A stretch of DNA of 64,000 bases from Sinanaerobacter chloroacetimidivorans (GCF_018128545.1 NZ_JAGSND010000014.1:1-64000); one strand, 5' to 3'; numbered from the stretch's first letter, positions 27,327-36,029 are shown. Made by a program: numbers and translations. The notes: generated by a model not told the origin, from the letters alone.

Positions 27327-28192
27327 AGTACATATCAAAACCAGGAAATATCATTAACGAAGACTATGTTGGCTATTCGGATTCATTTTTATTTGTACTG
27401 GATGGGGCAACGGGATTGGGAAATAGAAAACCAAATGAAAAAGGAACGGAAGCCTCAAGATTTGTTTCCCTTGTGGGAGAACGGCTTCAATCATGTTTAG
27501 AGGATCTTTCAAAGAATACAAAAGAAATTTTACAAAAAGCTGTAAGAATATCGGAGAATTATACAATAGACAAGACCTTCTCTGACTCTGAGCATGCTGA
27601 ACTTATTGAGCATAGCCGAGGACAAGCTTATCTTAGCCCATCTGCCAGCATATCAATTTTTCGAATCAACGGTACTCTTCTGGAATATTATGGTTTGGGC
27701 GATTGTACGGCAACCATTCAATTTCAGGATGGCAGTATAAGAACAATCCATGAAGATACCATTACCTTAATGGACCAGAAGGTAATCGCAACCATGGCGG
27801 AACTTGCCAGAAAAAAGGCAGTTACTGTTAGAGAAGCCAAAAATGAAATAATCCCTTTCCTAATTGAGAATCGAAATAAAAAAAACACCCAAGAGGGATA
27901 TTGGACTTTGGATGCCACTGGCATAGGCATTGCGCACGGAATACATTTGACTTTTCCGCTTCAGGAGGTACAAAGTGTTTCACTGATGTCTGATGGGTTT
28001 GCCCAAATCTGCGATACTTTTTACCTGGTAAGGAATTTTGATGAGCTTCATGAAAAGATGGCTAAGGAGGACTTGTCTGATATGGTGAAAGAACTGTTTG
28101 ATATTCAGGATACGGATCCGGATTATAACCAGTATCCTCGGTTTAAGCATCGTGATGATACGACAGTAATCTTTAGTATTCTTAATGGTTAA
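27311..28192 (+). CDS. PP2C-like protein phosphatase
   Basis: This 293-aa protein keeps the scattered PP2C metal-site motifs: FLFVLDGATGLG (Asp-Gly), YYGLGDCTATI (Gly-Asp), VSLMSDGFAQI (Asp-Gly) and KHRDDTTVIF (Asp-Asp). The family removes phosphate from Ser/Thr residues with two Mn or Mg ions. The start is GTG 27311: a perfect AGGAGGG lies at 27296-27302 with 8-bp spacing, inside the end of the upstream gene, so translation is coupled. No partner Ser/Thr kinase is present nearby; the membrane protein before it is the likely partner or anchor. Confidence 0.82.
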   Translation: MFQSIKYISKPGNIINEDYVGYSDSFLFVLDGATGLGNRKPNEKGTEASRFVSLVGERLQSCLEDLSKNTKEILQKAVRISENYTIDKTFSDSEHAELIEHSRGQAYLSPSASISIFRINGTLLEYYGLGDCTATIQFQDGSIRTIHEDTITLMDQKVIATMAELARKKAVTVREAKNEIIPFLIENRNKKNTQEGYWTLDATGIGIAHGIHLTFPLQEVQSVSLMSDGFAQICDTFYLVRNFDELHEKMAKEDLSDMVKELFDIQDTDPDYNQYPRFKHRDDTTVIFSILNG

Positions 28193-28211
28193 CATTACCA
28201 TATTGAGAGGC

Positions 28212-28233
28212 AAGGCAGCCGGGAGGCTGCCTT
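28212..28233. terminator. Rho-independent terminator (bidirectional)
   Basis: AAGGCAGCC and GGCTGCCTT form a 9-bp stem with a GGGA loop, between the PP2C-like gene (+) and the convergent gene at 28240-29217 (-). T-rich sequence follows on the plus strand, so the element can serve both. Confidence 0.8.
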
Positions 28234-28239
28234 TATTGA

Positions 28240-29217
28240 CTAAAATACATAACCGGTTATATCAATACTTGTAAAATATCCAATAAGGTTTTGTGAAACT
28301 TCCAGGGTAAAAGAAAAGGAATTTTCAGTATAGCTAAAATATCCTACGCTGACATAAGAATTGCTGGGGTTGGTATATTTCTGGAAGAAAGAAGAGCCGC
28401 CTTCATCATATAATCTGCCATTGCTTTCTCTTCCCGTTCGAAACACATCATCAACAGTTATCCTTTCGTCATGCTGGGTATATTTTTTGGCCACGGTCTC
28501 CCCGGAACCTAAAGGAATGCCTAAATAGTTTTTATCTACATAAGAACGTTTAATAGTACCGTCCGAATTTTTAACAATATAAAACTCTGCCACTAAAATA
28601 TCATCGCTGAAATAGCTATCAACCAGGCGAATCATCTTTGGAAAATACCCCGGTATACCTGTATCAAAGTTAAAAGTATACCGTTTTCCGGTATTGGTAC
28701 CCGAATAGGTCCATTCAGCCGTGGTTTCCTGATTGTCTTTTATTTCAAAAGAACACTTATACCCTCCAAAATTTCCGTTACGTGCATCCGCGAGACCTTC
28801 GTTGATTTCATCCAGCTCAGTTTGCAGCCATTTATCTTCACCTTGTACATTAATTTGCCTCGTATCCAATTCCGCCAGGATATGAATAGGCGGAACGAGA
28901 AATTGGCCTGTTTGTCTGTTGTACCATTTACCAATTAAAGAAGTGTCATTCGTCTGGATTAAGATTTTATTCGGATCCGTGATTTCTGTTTCTGAAGAAA
29001 TTACTTCCGTAACAATATCTTTCTCTCCAAGAACTGCATAATAGAATAAAATAACGTCTTCAAACTCACCGGTATTTCTGTTGTATCTCTTGCCAATCAG
29101 AGTTTGGTCGTTTGACGGAATCGAAATATATTTGTTATCCGTTATCTGTGAGGGGAGTGCAATAATCATTGTAACGATATCCCTGTCATCCAGATAAGCA
29201 TAATAATACATATTCAT
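28240..29217 (-). CDS. Unknown protein with two N-terminal tandem repeats
   Basis: This 325-aa protein has no recognised catalytic motif. Its first about 105 residues are two copies of an about 50-residue unit (YYAYLDDRDIVTMIIALPSQ... and YYAVLGEKDIVTEVISSETE...), each ending in IGK-x-YNR-x-TG-x-F. The remainder is beta-rich and polar, with no signal peptide or membrane segment. The architecture resembles appendage or tail-fibre-like structural proteins, but there are no other phage genes around it, so that is only a suggestion. A terminator-like hairpin lies about 30 bp upstream, so it is probably transcribed alone. Confidence 0.5.
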   Translation of the reverse strand: MNMYYYAYLDDRDIVTMIIALPSQITDNKYISIPSNDQTLIGKRYNRNTGEFEDVILFYYAVLGEKDIVTEVISSETEITDPNKILIQTNDTSLIGKWYNRQTGQFLVPPIHILAELDTRQINVQGEDKWLQTELDEINEGLADARNGNFGGYKCSFEIKDNQETTAEWTYSGTNTGKRYTFNFDTGIPGYFPKMIRLVDSYFSDDILVAEFYIVKNSDGTIKRSYVDKNYLGIPLGSGETVAKKYTQHDERITVDDVFRTGRESNGRLYDEGGSSFFQKYTNPSNSYVSVGYFSYTENSFSFTLEVSQNLIGYFTSIDITGYVF

Positions 29218-29246
29218 TTTTTTATCCTCTTTCTATTTTTCACAAA

Positions 29247-29270
29247 CAAAAAGGCATATTTCACGCCTTT
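29247..29270 (-). terminator. Rho-independent terminator
   Basis: On the minus strand AAAGGC, a 9-nt loop and GCCTTT followed by TTG form a short hairpin with a T-run. It would end transcripts coming from the small gene at 29435-29671 before the 28240-29217 gene. A second hairpin (AGCACC...GGGGTGCT, 29345-29365) lies upstream and pairs fully only on the minus strand through a G-U pair, which supports minus-strand transcription of this interval. A 22-codon frame (29337-29269) lies between them without a convincing ribosome site. Confidence 0.5.
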
Positions 29271-29434
29271 ATTTTCTTGTCGTTTGTGTGATGGAAGGTT
29301 GGTTTACGACAATCCCGCTAACCACCTTCTCTACCATAGTATAAAGCACCCCTGAAAGAGGTGCTAAAAAACGACATGTTTTATTAGTTTAACTTATTTG
29401 TAATAAAATTATAATATACATACTACGAACCTGA

Positions 29435-29671
29435 TTATAATAATTTCTTTTCCGGATCATCGGATACAATTCTTAATAATTTCGTGATCAGCGGCGCATA
29501 ACTAAACACAAAGAAAATACTCGCCCAGGCAGCCGTCTTCTTTTTGTGCTTTCTGGGGATCGCCAGTCCCCACAGGATTCCAGCCGAGCATAAACAAACC
29601 TTCAGCAATGCCATATCCGCTACGCTCATCTCATCTTTGTATTTCTGCGCATATTTACATAATGTTTTCAT
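29435..29671 (-). CDS. Small two-helix membrane protein (annotated elsewhere as phosphate ABC permease-like)
   Basis: This 78-aa protein begins MKTLCKYAQKYKDEMSVADM and has two hydrophobic segments: LLKVCLCSAGILWGLAIP, and AAWASIFFVFSYAPLITK after a basic KHKKK turn. Clostridial genomes commonly carry short proteins of this kind, often labelled as phosphate-permease-like for no firm reason. AAGGAGG seven bases before ATG 29671 fixes the start; a frame 16 codons longer reads through that ribosome site. The function is unknown. Confidence 0.7.
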   Translation of the reverse strand: MKTLCKYAQKYKDEMSVADMALLKVCLCSAGILWGLAIPRKHKKKTAAWASIFFVFSYAPLITKLLRIVSDDPEKKLL

Positions 29672-29779
29672 CCCATATCCCTCCTTATAAAATGTTTTTT
29701 CTTTCGTTTGATCGTCCATGATAGTATAAACAGTTTTACTAATTATATCACATTCGAGGTTTGGAAGGGGATTCTGTGG

Positions 29780-29785
29780 TATAAT
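29780..29785 (+). promoter_or_regulatory. Extended -10 promoter candidate for the SNF2 gene
   Basis: TGGTATAAT is an extended -10 element at 29777-29785, 72 bp ahead of the helicase start. The region 17 bp upstream has no good -35 match, so this is a weaker call than the other promoters. Confidence 0.4.
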
Positions 29786-29856
29786 TTTAAGAGATAGAAT
29801 AAAATTATAAACTGATATGGAATTGAATTCATAAAATCGATGGAGGACAACCTTTC

Positions 29857-32800
29857 ATGCATATAAAGTCAAAGCTTCTTCTGAATCATACACAGGATTT
29901 TAATGATTATCAGGGAATGGAAACCAAAGAAGATATAGAAATGAAGATAAAAGTACTGAAAGAACTCAACGAATTTCATGAGAGATATAAACCGGTAAAA
30001 AATCAAAATTCATCCCCAGCCGTATATACCGATCCAAGGATTAAGTCGCTGATCAACCGTTACGTAATGGATGAAGTGGTAAAGGCTACTTCAGACGAGA
30101 ATGTAAAGGTGATTCCCAAACTGGAATTGGAGGACGGCGAGGCATTTTTAAGTATCACTGTGGGGAGCGGCAGGCAGTATGTCGTAAGGAATCTGGAAAC
30201 CTTCTGCAATCATATGAAGACAAGAAGCCGGACTTCCTATGGCAAGGAGTTGGATTTGCTGCATCATATCAATTCTTTTGAAAAAGAGTCCCAGCCGTTG
30301 GTGAACTTTGTCCTTCAGAAATTGGAGGATAAAACCCAATATCCAACAGAAGGCATCAACTCGGCAACTCGTTATGGCTATCATTATGGAATCAGAAGTT
30401 ATGGCCTTGCAGGTGACAAGAAGTATATGAAACTTTTGCCCTATGGCCTCGACGAATTTTTTCAGCTTTATCTAAACAACAAGGTCAACATCAGTGTGAA
30501 CGGCAGTACGGAGGCAGCACTTTTTCAGGACAGGACCCCGGAATTTTATCTGGAAATCAAGAAGCTTGAAAAGCAGAAAGGCTATGCTTTACTGCTGCCG
30601 GATTGCCATTACATGCTTGGTAAAAACCATATTTACCTGTACTGCAGTGATCATTCCCAATATGGAAGAGAACAGGGCATCAGCAATACCCTTTGCCGAT
30701 GCAGCCGGGATTTCTCACGAAAACTGGAGGATATTATCAAGGCAAAGCTGGAATCCCGATATCTGCTTACCATCTCAAATGAAGACATGGCCTCTTTCTG
30801 CATCAATGTCTTGTCAGAATTGAAAGAGTATGCAGAGATCAGAGGTGACGTTGAAGAACTGAAAGAGTTTGCTCCCGATGAGCTGCAGACTGCTTTTTAT
30901 CTGGATGCACCCCAGCATGATATGGTAACCGCTGTGGTGAAATATCAATATGGAGAATTGGAAATCAATATAAACTCTTTGGATTCTTATGTATCCAAAG
31001 GGATCACCAGAGATGAGAAAAAAGAGAAAAAAATAGCCGCCATCGTACAGAAATTTTTTAAGAATCAGGATCCTGCCCATCGGTTTCTTTACTTGACGGG
31101 GGATGAAGAGATTTATCAGTTTATCAGCGAAGGGCTGGGAGAATTTTTGAAGCTGGGCCAGGTATTTGCCTCGGAACGGTTTAAAGGTATGGGAATCAAG
31201 AGGCCGCCTCAGATCACCGTAGGAGTACAACTGGAAAGTGATCTCCTGAATATAGAACTGGACACGGGAGGGCTTCCGCTGAGTGAAGCCATGGCTGCTT
31301 TGAGTCAATATAAACAAAAGAGAAAATATTACAGGATGAAGGACGGCAGCTTTATAAAATTGGAGGATGCCGGTTTTTCCGAACTGTCTGAAATGGTAGA
31401 GGGGCTCGGACTATCACAAAAGGAATTGAATGAAGGCCGAATTGCCGTACCCAAATATAGAGCCATGTACCTGAACCAATTGCTGAAAGCATCGGATAAT
31501 ATCACCTTTGAAAGAAATGGACACTTTAAAAACCTGATCAGGAACATGAAGGCGATTGACGAAAGTGATTTTACGGTGCCGCCAAGCCTGGACCGCATTA
31601 TGAGAGAATATCAGAAAGACGGCTTTCGTTGGCTGGCTGCCATGGACAGCTTTGGCTTTGGGGGGATCCTGGCAGATGATATGGGCTTAGGGAAAACGCT
31701 GCAAATTATTTCCCTGCTACTCTCAAAAAAGGAGGAGGATGAGGATAGTAAGGCCCTGGTGGTCTGCCCTTCTTCTTTGATTTTAAACTGGCAGAACGAG
31801 ATTCAGAAATTTTCCCCCCAATTGCAAGCATTGGCAGTCATCGGAACGTTGGAGGAAAGAAAAGCCTTAATAAAAGAAATTGACGATGCAGACATCGTCA
31901 TTACTTCTTATGACCTTTTGAAACGGGATGTAGAACGGTATCAGCAGATTCTGTTCCGGTATCATATTATCGACGAAGCTCAATATATCAAAAATCACGG
32001 CACCCAAAATGCGAAGGCAGTGAAGGCGATCCGAAGTCAGCAGCGTTTTGCCCTCACCGGAACCCCGATCGAGAACCGATTAAGCGAGCTCTGGAGCATT
32101 TTTGACTTTCTCATGCCTGCTTATTTATTCAGCTATAAAAAATTTAAAGATTCTTATGAAACAGAGATCGTCAGAAACCAGGATCAGGCAAAAATCGCCA
32201 TGCTGAGTAAGCAGGTTGCTCCTTTCATGCTTCGTCGCTTAAAGACCAGCGTTCTGAAGGAATTGCCGGAAAAGATCGAAACTGTAGTCTTTTCTCAGAT
32301 GGAGGGAGAACAGAAGAAACTCTACCTTGCCAATCTGGCAAGAATAAAGGGGGAAATCAACCAAAATATTCAGGAAAAAGGTTTTGAAAACAGCAAGATC
32401 ATGATTTTAGCCTTGCTTACCCGGCTGCGTCAGCTTTGCTGTCATCCTTCCCTATGCTACGAGGATTATAAGGAGGGGAGTGCCAAGCTGGAGGCCTGTT
32501 TGGAACTGGTGGCGGAAGCGACATCGGCAGGGCATAAAGTTCTTCTTTTCTCTCAATTTACTTCCATGCTGGAGCTGCTTCGGAGCAGGCTGGGGGAAGA
32601 GGGGATTTCTCACTATCTTCTGACGGGCGCCACTTCAAAGGAAATGAGAATGGAACTGGTGGAGCGTTTTAATCAGGATGAAACAAAAGTATTCCTGATT
32701 TCTTTAAAAGCCGGAGGAACCGGCTTGAATCTAACCGGGGCTGATGTGGTTATCCATTATGATCCCTGGTGGAACATTGCGGCACAGAATCAGGCTACGG

Positions 32801-32991
32801 ACAGAACCCACAGGATCGGTCAGAAGAACAGCGTACAGGTCTATAAGCTGATAGAAAAAGGAACTGTTGAAGAAAAAATACTGAAGCTCCAGGAGAGCAA
32901 AAAGGATCTCTCTGATGCCATCATTAAGGATGACATGGCAGGCTTGGGCAGCTTGTCCAAAGAGGCGCTGATGGAGCTGCTGCAGCCCTAG
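29857..32991 (+). CDS. SNF2-family helicase/ATPase
   Basis: This 1,044-aa protein matches the bacterial SNF2/RapA-like family, which moves along DNA or nucleoprotein using ATP. About 580 N-terminal residues form the SNF2-associated region. The first RecA lobe has GGILADDMGLGKTLQIISLL (Walker A), DEAQ-type IIDEAQYIKNHGTQ and ALTGTPIENRLSELWSIFDF. The second lobe has LLFSQFTSML, SLKAGGTGLNLTGADVVIHY and DPWWNIAAQNQATDRTHRIG. No N-terminal SWIM cysteines are evident in the part I read. GGAGG lies about 10 bp before ATG 29857. It stands alone, with no methylase or nuclease partner. Confidence 0.92.
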   Translation: MHIKSKLLLNHTQDFNDYQGMETKEDIEMKIKVLKELNEFHERYKPVKNQNSSPAVYTDPRIKSLINRYVMDEVVKATSDENVKVIPKLELEDGEAFLSITVGSGRQYVVRNLETFCNHMKTRSRTSYGKELDLLHHINSFEKESQPLVNFVLQKLEDKTQYPTEGINSATRYGYHYGIRSYGLAGDKKYMKLLPYGLDEFFQLYLNNKVNISVNGSTEAALFQDRTPEFYLEIKKLEKQKGYALLLPDCHYMLGKNHIYLYCSDHSQYGREQGISNTLCRCSRDFSRKLEDIIKAKLESRYLLTISNEDMASFCINVLSELKEYAEIRGDVEELKEFAPDELQTAFYLDAPQHDMVTAVVKYQYGELEININSLDSYVSKGITRDEKKEKKIAAIVQKFFKNQDPAHRFLYLTGDEEIYQFISEGLGEFLKLGQVFASERFKGMGIKRPPQITVGVQLESDLLNIELDTGGLPLSEAMAALSQYKQKRKYYRMKDGSFIKLEDAGFSELSEMVEGLGLSQKELNEGRIAVPKYRAMYLNQLLKASDNITFERNGHFKNLIRNMKAIDESDFTVPPSLDRIMREYQKDGFRWLAAMDSFGFGGILADDMGLGKTLQIISLLLSKKEEDEDSKALVVCPSSLILNWQNEIQKFSPQLQALAVIGTLEERKALIKEIDDADIVITSYDLLKRDVERYQQILFRYHIIDEAQYIKNHGTQNAKAVKAIRSQQRFALTGTPIENRLSELWSIFDFLMPAYLFSYKKFKDSYETEIVRNQDQAKIAMLSKQVAPFMLRRLKTSVLKELPEKIETVVFSQMEGEQKKLYLANLARIKGEINQNIQEKGFENSKIMILALLTRLRQLCCHPSLCYEDYKEGSAKLEACLELVAEATSAGHKVLLFSQFTSMLELLRSRLGEEGISHYLLTGATSKEMRMELVERFNQDETKVFLISLKAGGTGLNLTGADVVIHYDPWWNIAAQNQATDRTHRIGQKNSVQVYKLIEKGTVEEKILKLQESKKDLSDAIIKDDMAGLGSLSKEALMELLQP

Positions 32992-33042
32992 GTCAGCCCT
33001 GAGGGAAAGCTAAGGAATTGTAAAAATTAGCACTTTTATTTA

Positions 33043-33071
33043 TTGACCTTGTCCTGATTGTGGTTTATAGT
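33043..33071 (+). promoter_or_regulatory. Sigma-A-type promoter
   Basis: TTGACC (33043-33048) and TATAGT (33066-33071) are separated by 17 bp, 56 bp upstream of the start of the secreted protein at 33127. Confidence 0.65.
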
Positions 33072-33126
33072 AGAGATGTATTTGGGAATCGCATCCGGGA
33101 AGATGCGTATAGAGGGGGAAAAGGAC

Positions 33127-34167
33127 ATGAAGAGATTTGCAGTTTTATTTGCAGCAGTGGCATTACTACTCAATACCTGCACCATAGGAGTTTACGCCGA
33201 TGCTTCCGGCACAGCCGTACAGAAGAAAGTCATGCTTTATTTGAAGCCGGACGTTACGGTGGAATTAAACGGTGTCAGGCAGATTTTTAAAAATATAAAA
33301 GGTGAAACCGTCTATCCCATCATATACAATGGGACAACCTATCTTTCGGTACGTGCGGTTTCCGCCTTAATGAAGGAACCTATCGAGTGGGACAGCGGGA
33401 GTAAGACCGTGTTTATCGGAAAGACACTGTCCTATCCAAATAAATCTTCAGCACCAATCCCTACCGGTGCTGCCATTTCCGCCGATGAAAAGGATACTGA
33501 AAAGATAACGGCTGCTTCAAGTCTGGTAACGGGATATTCGAAACCGGATGTTCTGGTTATGTATGACTTTGTCATCCAATCCTTTCAGGATGTCAACGGT
33601 GCGACCGTATACCCGATCATCTATAACGGTACCACCTATCTGCCGGTGAGAGCCGTATCCAACCTTATGAATGAGCCTATAACCTGGGATGCAGCTGCTA
33701 AAAAAATATGTATCGGGGATGGGAAACAAGATACGGAGGAACCAAAGGAGCAGGAACCAGCTGAAAAAATCAGCGCAGCTGCAGCAAAGCTAAAAGACCT
33801 CTATGACAGAGAAGAGACATTGTATTATGAAGCTACGGCAAAGATCACAAACCTGAAAACTGCCGAAACCACCGAGGATAAGCAGGTCATTGCGGCATCT
33901 GCCAGTGAAAACTATGTGAGAGCACAGGCAATTACCGTTGAAATCAAATCCATAGATCTGTCTTCTTTCACGGTCGAAGAGAAAGCGGCTCATGAAAAGC
34001 TCCTGGCTTTTGCGGAAAGTACGGAATATTATGTGCTGGTTCTTGAAAATATCGCTTATCTTGCCGCTTCGGATGCGGACTACTCTATGCTGGCGGAAAC
34101 CTTCCTGTATTTTGCCATGGAGTCTCAGACCAAAATGAATGAAGCAAGAGCCGTGATTGTTCAATAA
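33127..34167 (+). CDS. Secreted protein with two copper amine oxidase N-terminal-like domains
   Basis: This protein is about 346 aa long. A signal peptide (MKRFAVLFAAVALLLNTC..., cleaved near residue 25) is followed by two repeats of the Cu_amine_oxidN1 module. Each ends in VYPIIYNGTTYL-x-VRAVS, then EPI-x-WD and an IG terminus (about residues 35-100 and 135-200). A basic and glutamate-rich linker leads to an all-helical tail. The module is common in surface proteins of Clostridia and Bacilli and is not itself an oxidase. The start is ATG 33127, after GAGGGGGAAAAGG. The frame before it lacks a ribosome site. The tail has no recognised domain. Confidence 0.8.
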   Translation: MKRFAVLFAAVALLLNTCTIGVYADASGTAVQKKVMLYLKPDVTVELNGVRQIFKNIKGETVYPIIYNGTTYLSVRAVSALMKEPIEWDSGSKTVFIGKTLSYPNKSSAPIPTGAAISADEKDTEKITAASSLVTGYSKPDVLVMYDFVIQSFQDVNGATVYPIIYNGTTYLPVRAVSNLMNEPITWDAAAKKICIGDGKQDTEEPKEQEPAEKISAAAAKLKDLYDREETLYYEATAKITNLKTAETTEDKQVIAASASENYVRAQAITVEIKSIDLSSFTVEEKAAHEKLLAFAESTEYYVLVLENIAYLAASDADYSMLAETFLYFAMESQTKMNEARAVIVQ

Positions 34168-34242
34168 AAAATAACTACAAAAGGAAACAACTTCGGAACC
34201 GCCTTAAACTAAAAAATAAATATAATTTAAAATAAATCAGAA

Positions 34243-34272
34243 AAAACGCCCTATGTAATCATAAGGCGTTTT
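34243..34272. terminator. Rho-independent terminator (bidirectional)
   Basis: AAAACGCC...GGCGTTTT forms a stem with an inner ATG/CAT pairing, placed between the secreted protein (+) and the small minus-strand gene at 34287-34430. Both flanks are A/T-rich, as expected for shared use. Confidence 0.75.
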
Positions 34273-34286
34273 ATTATTCATCACTT

Positions 34287-34430
34287 TTATCTTTGCGAAG
34301 CCCAAAAGGGCAGTTCATCGTTTTCAGTTACTTTTTCATTTTTACTATATTCAAATTCTTCCTTCAAAGATTGGAAGAATTTTTCACTTTCTTCAAAATA
34401 AAAGTCCTGCTGTTGGTTCTCCATGTTCAT
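34287..34430 (-). CDS. Small acidic protein, 47 aa
   Basis: This frame is too short for a length-based gene call, but GAGAGGAG precedes ATG 34430 at about 9-bp spacing. It encodes MNMENQQQDFYFEESEKFFQ followed by a charged helix and the end NDELPFWASQR. The gene ends 15 bp before a shared terminator, which supports a real transcript. The product is acidic and probably coiled-coil. I do not recognise a family. Confidence 0.55.
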   Translation of the reverse strand: MNMENQQQDFYFEESEKFFQSLKEEFEYSKNEKVTENDELPFWASQR

Positions 34431-34569
34431 GTAATCGATCTCCTCTCTATTTTTGTCCACCCTATCATTCTATGCTCTATATTGTAAAATATGATTCGGG
34501 TTTTGGTAATAGCTATTAACATCCAAAAATAGGAGATCTTTCGACATGTTTCCGGCTAGGAGTTACCTC

Positions 34570-35823
34570 TTACGGAATCAATGCCGGCGTTGTTCCAACA
34601 CCGCTTGAAAGCTCGTAATCGTTTACGGCAAGATTATACTCCAGCAGTGTCTTTGAGTAGGTAAGCTGTGCGTTATAATAACCAAGCTGGGCCGTCTCCA
34701 CATCGGAAAGGGTTGCCATTCCGGCATCGTACTGGAGCTGTGCCAACCTTTCGGTTTCTTTTGCGTTTTCCACAGTCTTTTTCCCGGTCTGTACAGCTGC
34801 ATATTTTTGGTTCATTTCCATATATTTATTTCTGACATCGCTTTCTACCGTTAGCGGCGCATTTTTATATCCTGTTTCTGCCTTCAAAACATCCATCTGC
34901 GCTTTGATATATTTGGAAGAATTTTTTGGGTAAGCGGTATAGTTTTTAAATGCCAGATTTGCTACCTGTAAGCCATAGGCTGCTTCAGAAATTTCATTTC
35001 GGCTGGCAAGAGCTCCCTTAATGGAATCAGCAAGGGACTTACTTGATAAAGGAACTTCTTTAATAATATCAGTAAGGGTTACATTTTGCATTAAATTATA
35101 GCCCATAAACTGATTAAAAGCCATCTTCATGGTTTTTAATCCATTTTCAGCAGCCAGCAGCTGATCCTTTGCCTCATTTACGGAAATCTCAGCCTGAAGA
35201 ACATCGTTCTTGGATACCGTACCCAGCTTGAACTTTAACTGGGTATTCGTCAGGAGCTTTTCCTTTAAAGCAAGGTTGTCTTTTGCTATTTTTGCCTGAT
35301 TTTCAAGCTCTTTTAAAGTATAGTAATTTTTCAGTGTATTGGTTTTTAAATCATTGATCTCTGCCTCGTAATTCTTGGGCCCTTGGGCAGTGGCATACTC
35401 TCTGTTTGCTTTTGCCATCTCTTTATTTGAGGAATCATAAGCCCAGGAACCTGATTTTTCCATTTGCTTTAACGTTTGTACCGATTCTCCATAACCCTTG
35501 GCAACTCCGTCTGCGCTCTGTCTGTTCAGCTCAGCCAACTTTGCCCCTGGGCTGTCTGCCAGCATTTTTTTGTAGGCAGCTTCCAAGGAAAGCTTCACCT
35601 CTTGTCCGGTGAAATTCATATCAGGAATCACAGTAACGGCAGGGGTGGTGGAGGTATCCCCTTCTACTGCTGCGGGTGTTGCTGTGTCTGCTGCCGCTAC
35701 GGCCTCAGAAGTCACGGCAGATGGGCTGGCAGTATTGTCCGCCGGTTTTTCTGCTGCAAATGCCGCCGATATTCCTCCTAATATGAGTAACAAAACAAGG
35801 CTTGTACTAATAATTCTCTTCAT
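34570..35823 (-). CDS. TolC/outer-membrane-efflux-like secreted protein
   Basis: This 417-aa protein has a signal peptide (MKRIISTSLVLLLILGGISAAFA), an Ala/Thr/Pro-rich linker to about residue 70, and then two long-helix OEP repeats. The family pattern shows in LKFKLGTVSKNDVLQAEISVNEAKDQL and, in the second repeat, RLAQLQYDAGMATLSDVETAQLGYYNAQLTYS. TolC proteins form export channels in diderms. In monoderm Clostridia such proteins exist without an outer membrane, and their role is unclear. No membrane-fusion or RND partner is adjacent. The promoter and a palindromic operator lie at 35869-35921. Confidence 0.82.
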   Translation of the reverse strand: MKRIISTSLVLLLILGGISAAFAAEKPADNTASPSAVTSEAVAAADTATPAAVEGDTSTTPAVTVIPDMNFTGQEVKLSLEAAYKKMLADSPGAKLAELNRQSADGVAKGYGESVQTLKQMEKSGSWAYDSSNKEMAKANREYATAQGPKNYEAEINDLKTNTLKNYYTLKELENQAKIAKDNLALKEKLLTNTQLKFKLGTVSKNDVLQAEISVNEAKDQLLAAENGLKTMKMAFNQFMGYNLMQNVTLTDIIKEVPLSSKSLADSIKGALASRNEISEAAYGLQVANLAFKNYTAYPKNSSKYIKAQMDVLKAETGYKNAPLTVESDVRNKYMEMNQKYAAVQTGKKTVENAKETERLAQLQYDAGMATLSDVETAQLGYYNAQLTYSKTLLEYNLAVNDYELSSGVGTTPALIP

Positions 35824-35868
35824 GTAATCTCAAATCCTTTCTTTTTTGTTCACACTTCGTTCATATTT

Positions 35869-35884
35869 CTGACTCGTCGGTCAG
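35869..35884 (-). promoter_or_regulatory. TetR-type palindromic operator candidate
   Basis: CTGACTCGTCGGTCAG is a near-palindrome (CTGAC arms around TCGTCG) beginning 8 bp downstream of the TolC-like -10 box, a position that would block transcription. A related half, CTAACCGACAAG on the minus strand at 35950-35939, matches 10 of 12 bases of CTGACCGACGAG in this site. The sequence type is familiar from TetR/AcrR regulators of efflux genes. No TetR gene is present in the window. Confidence 0.5.
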
Positions 35885-35891
35885 TAAATTC

Positions 35892-35921
35892 ATTTTACTC
35901 CTAAAATGTGAGTTCTGTCAA
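35892..35921 (-). promoter_or_regulatory. Sigma-A-type promoter of the TolC-like gene
   Basis: On the minus strand TTGACA (35921-35916) and TAAAAT (35897-35892) are separated by 18 bp. It points at the gene starting at 35823. Confidence 0.7.
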
Positions 35922-35954
35922 TATACAGTTCACTCTTTCTTGTCGGTTAGAGCA

Positions 35955-35983
35955 TTGATTTTTTTGGATTTCTAAGATATAAT
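35955..35983 (+). promoter_or_regulatory. Sigma-A-type promoter of the sigma-54 activator gene
   Basis: TTGATT (35955-35960) and TATAAT (35978-35983) have a 17-bp spacer and lie 46 bp ahead of the ATG at 36030. It is divergent from the TolC-like promoter, and the two -35 boxes are 33 bp apart. Confidence 0.7.
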
Positions 35984-36029
35984 TGGTGAAATCATAAGAA
36001 ACAGGAGCAAGGGGGAAGAGGAGCCGAAA

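Noticed and set aside
28240..29217. Considered as evidence of a prophage
   Set aside because: No integrase, capsid, tail, lysis or attachment-site features flank it.
29269..29337. 22-codon minus-strand frame between two hairpins
   Set aside because: A possible peptide, but its only Shine-Dalgarno-like sequence is inside a stem and far from the ATG, so evidence is too thin for a CDS call.
34293..34487. Plus-strand 64-codon hydrophobic frame
   Set aside because: It is opposite the better-supported small minus-strand gene and lacks a ribosome site.
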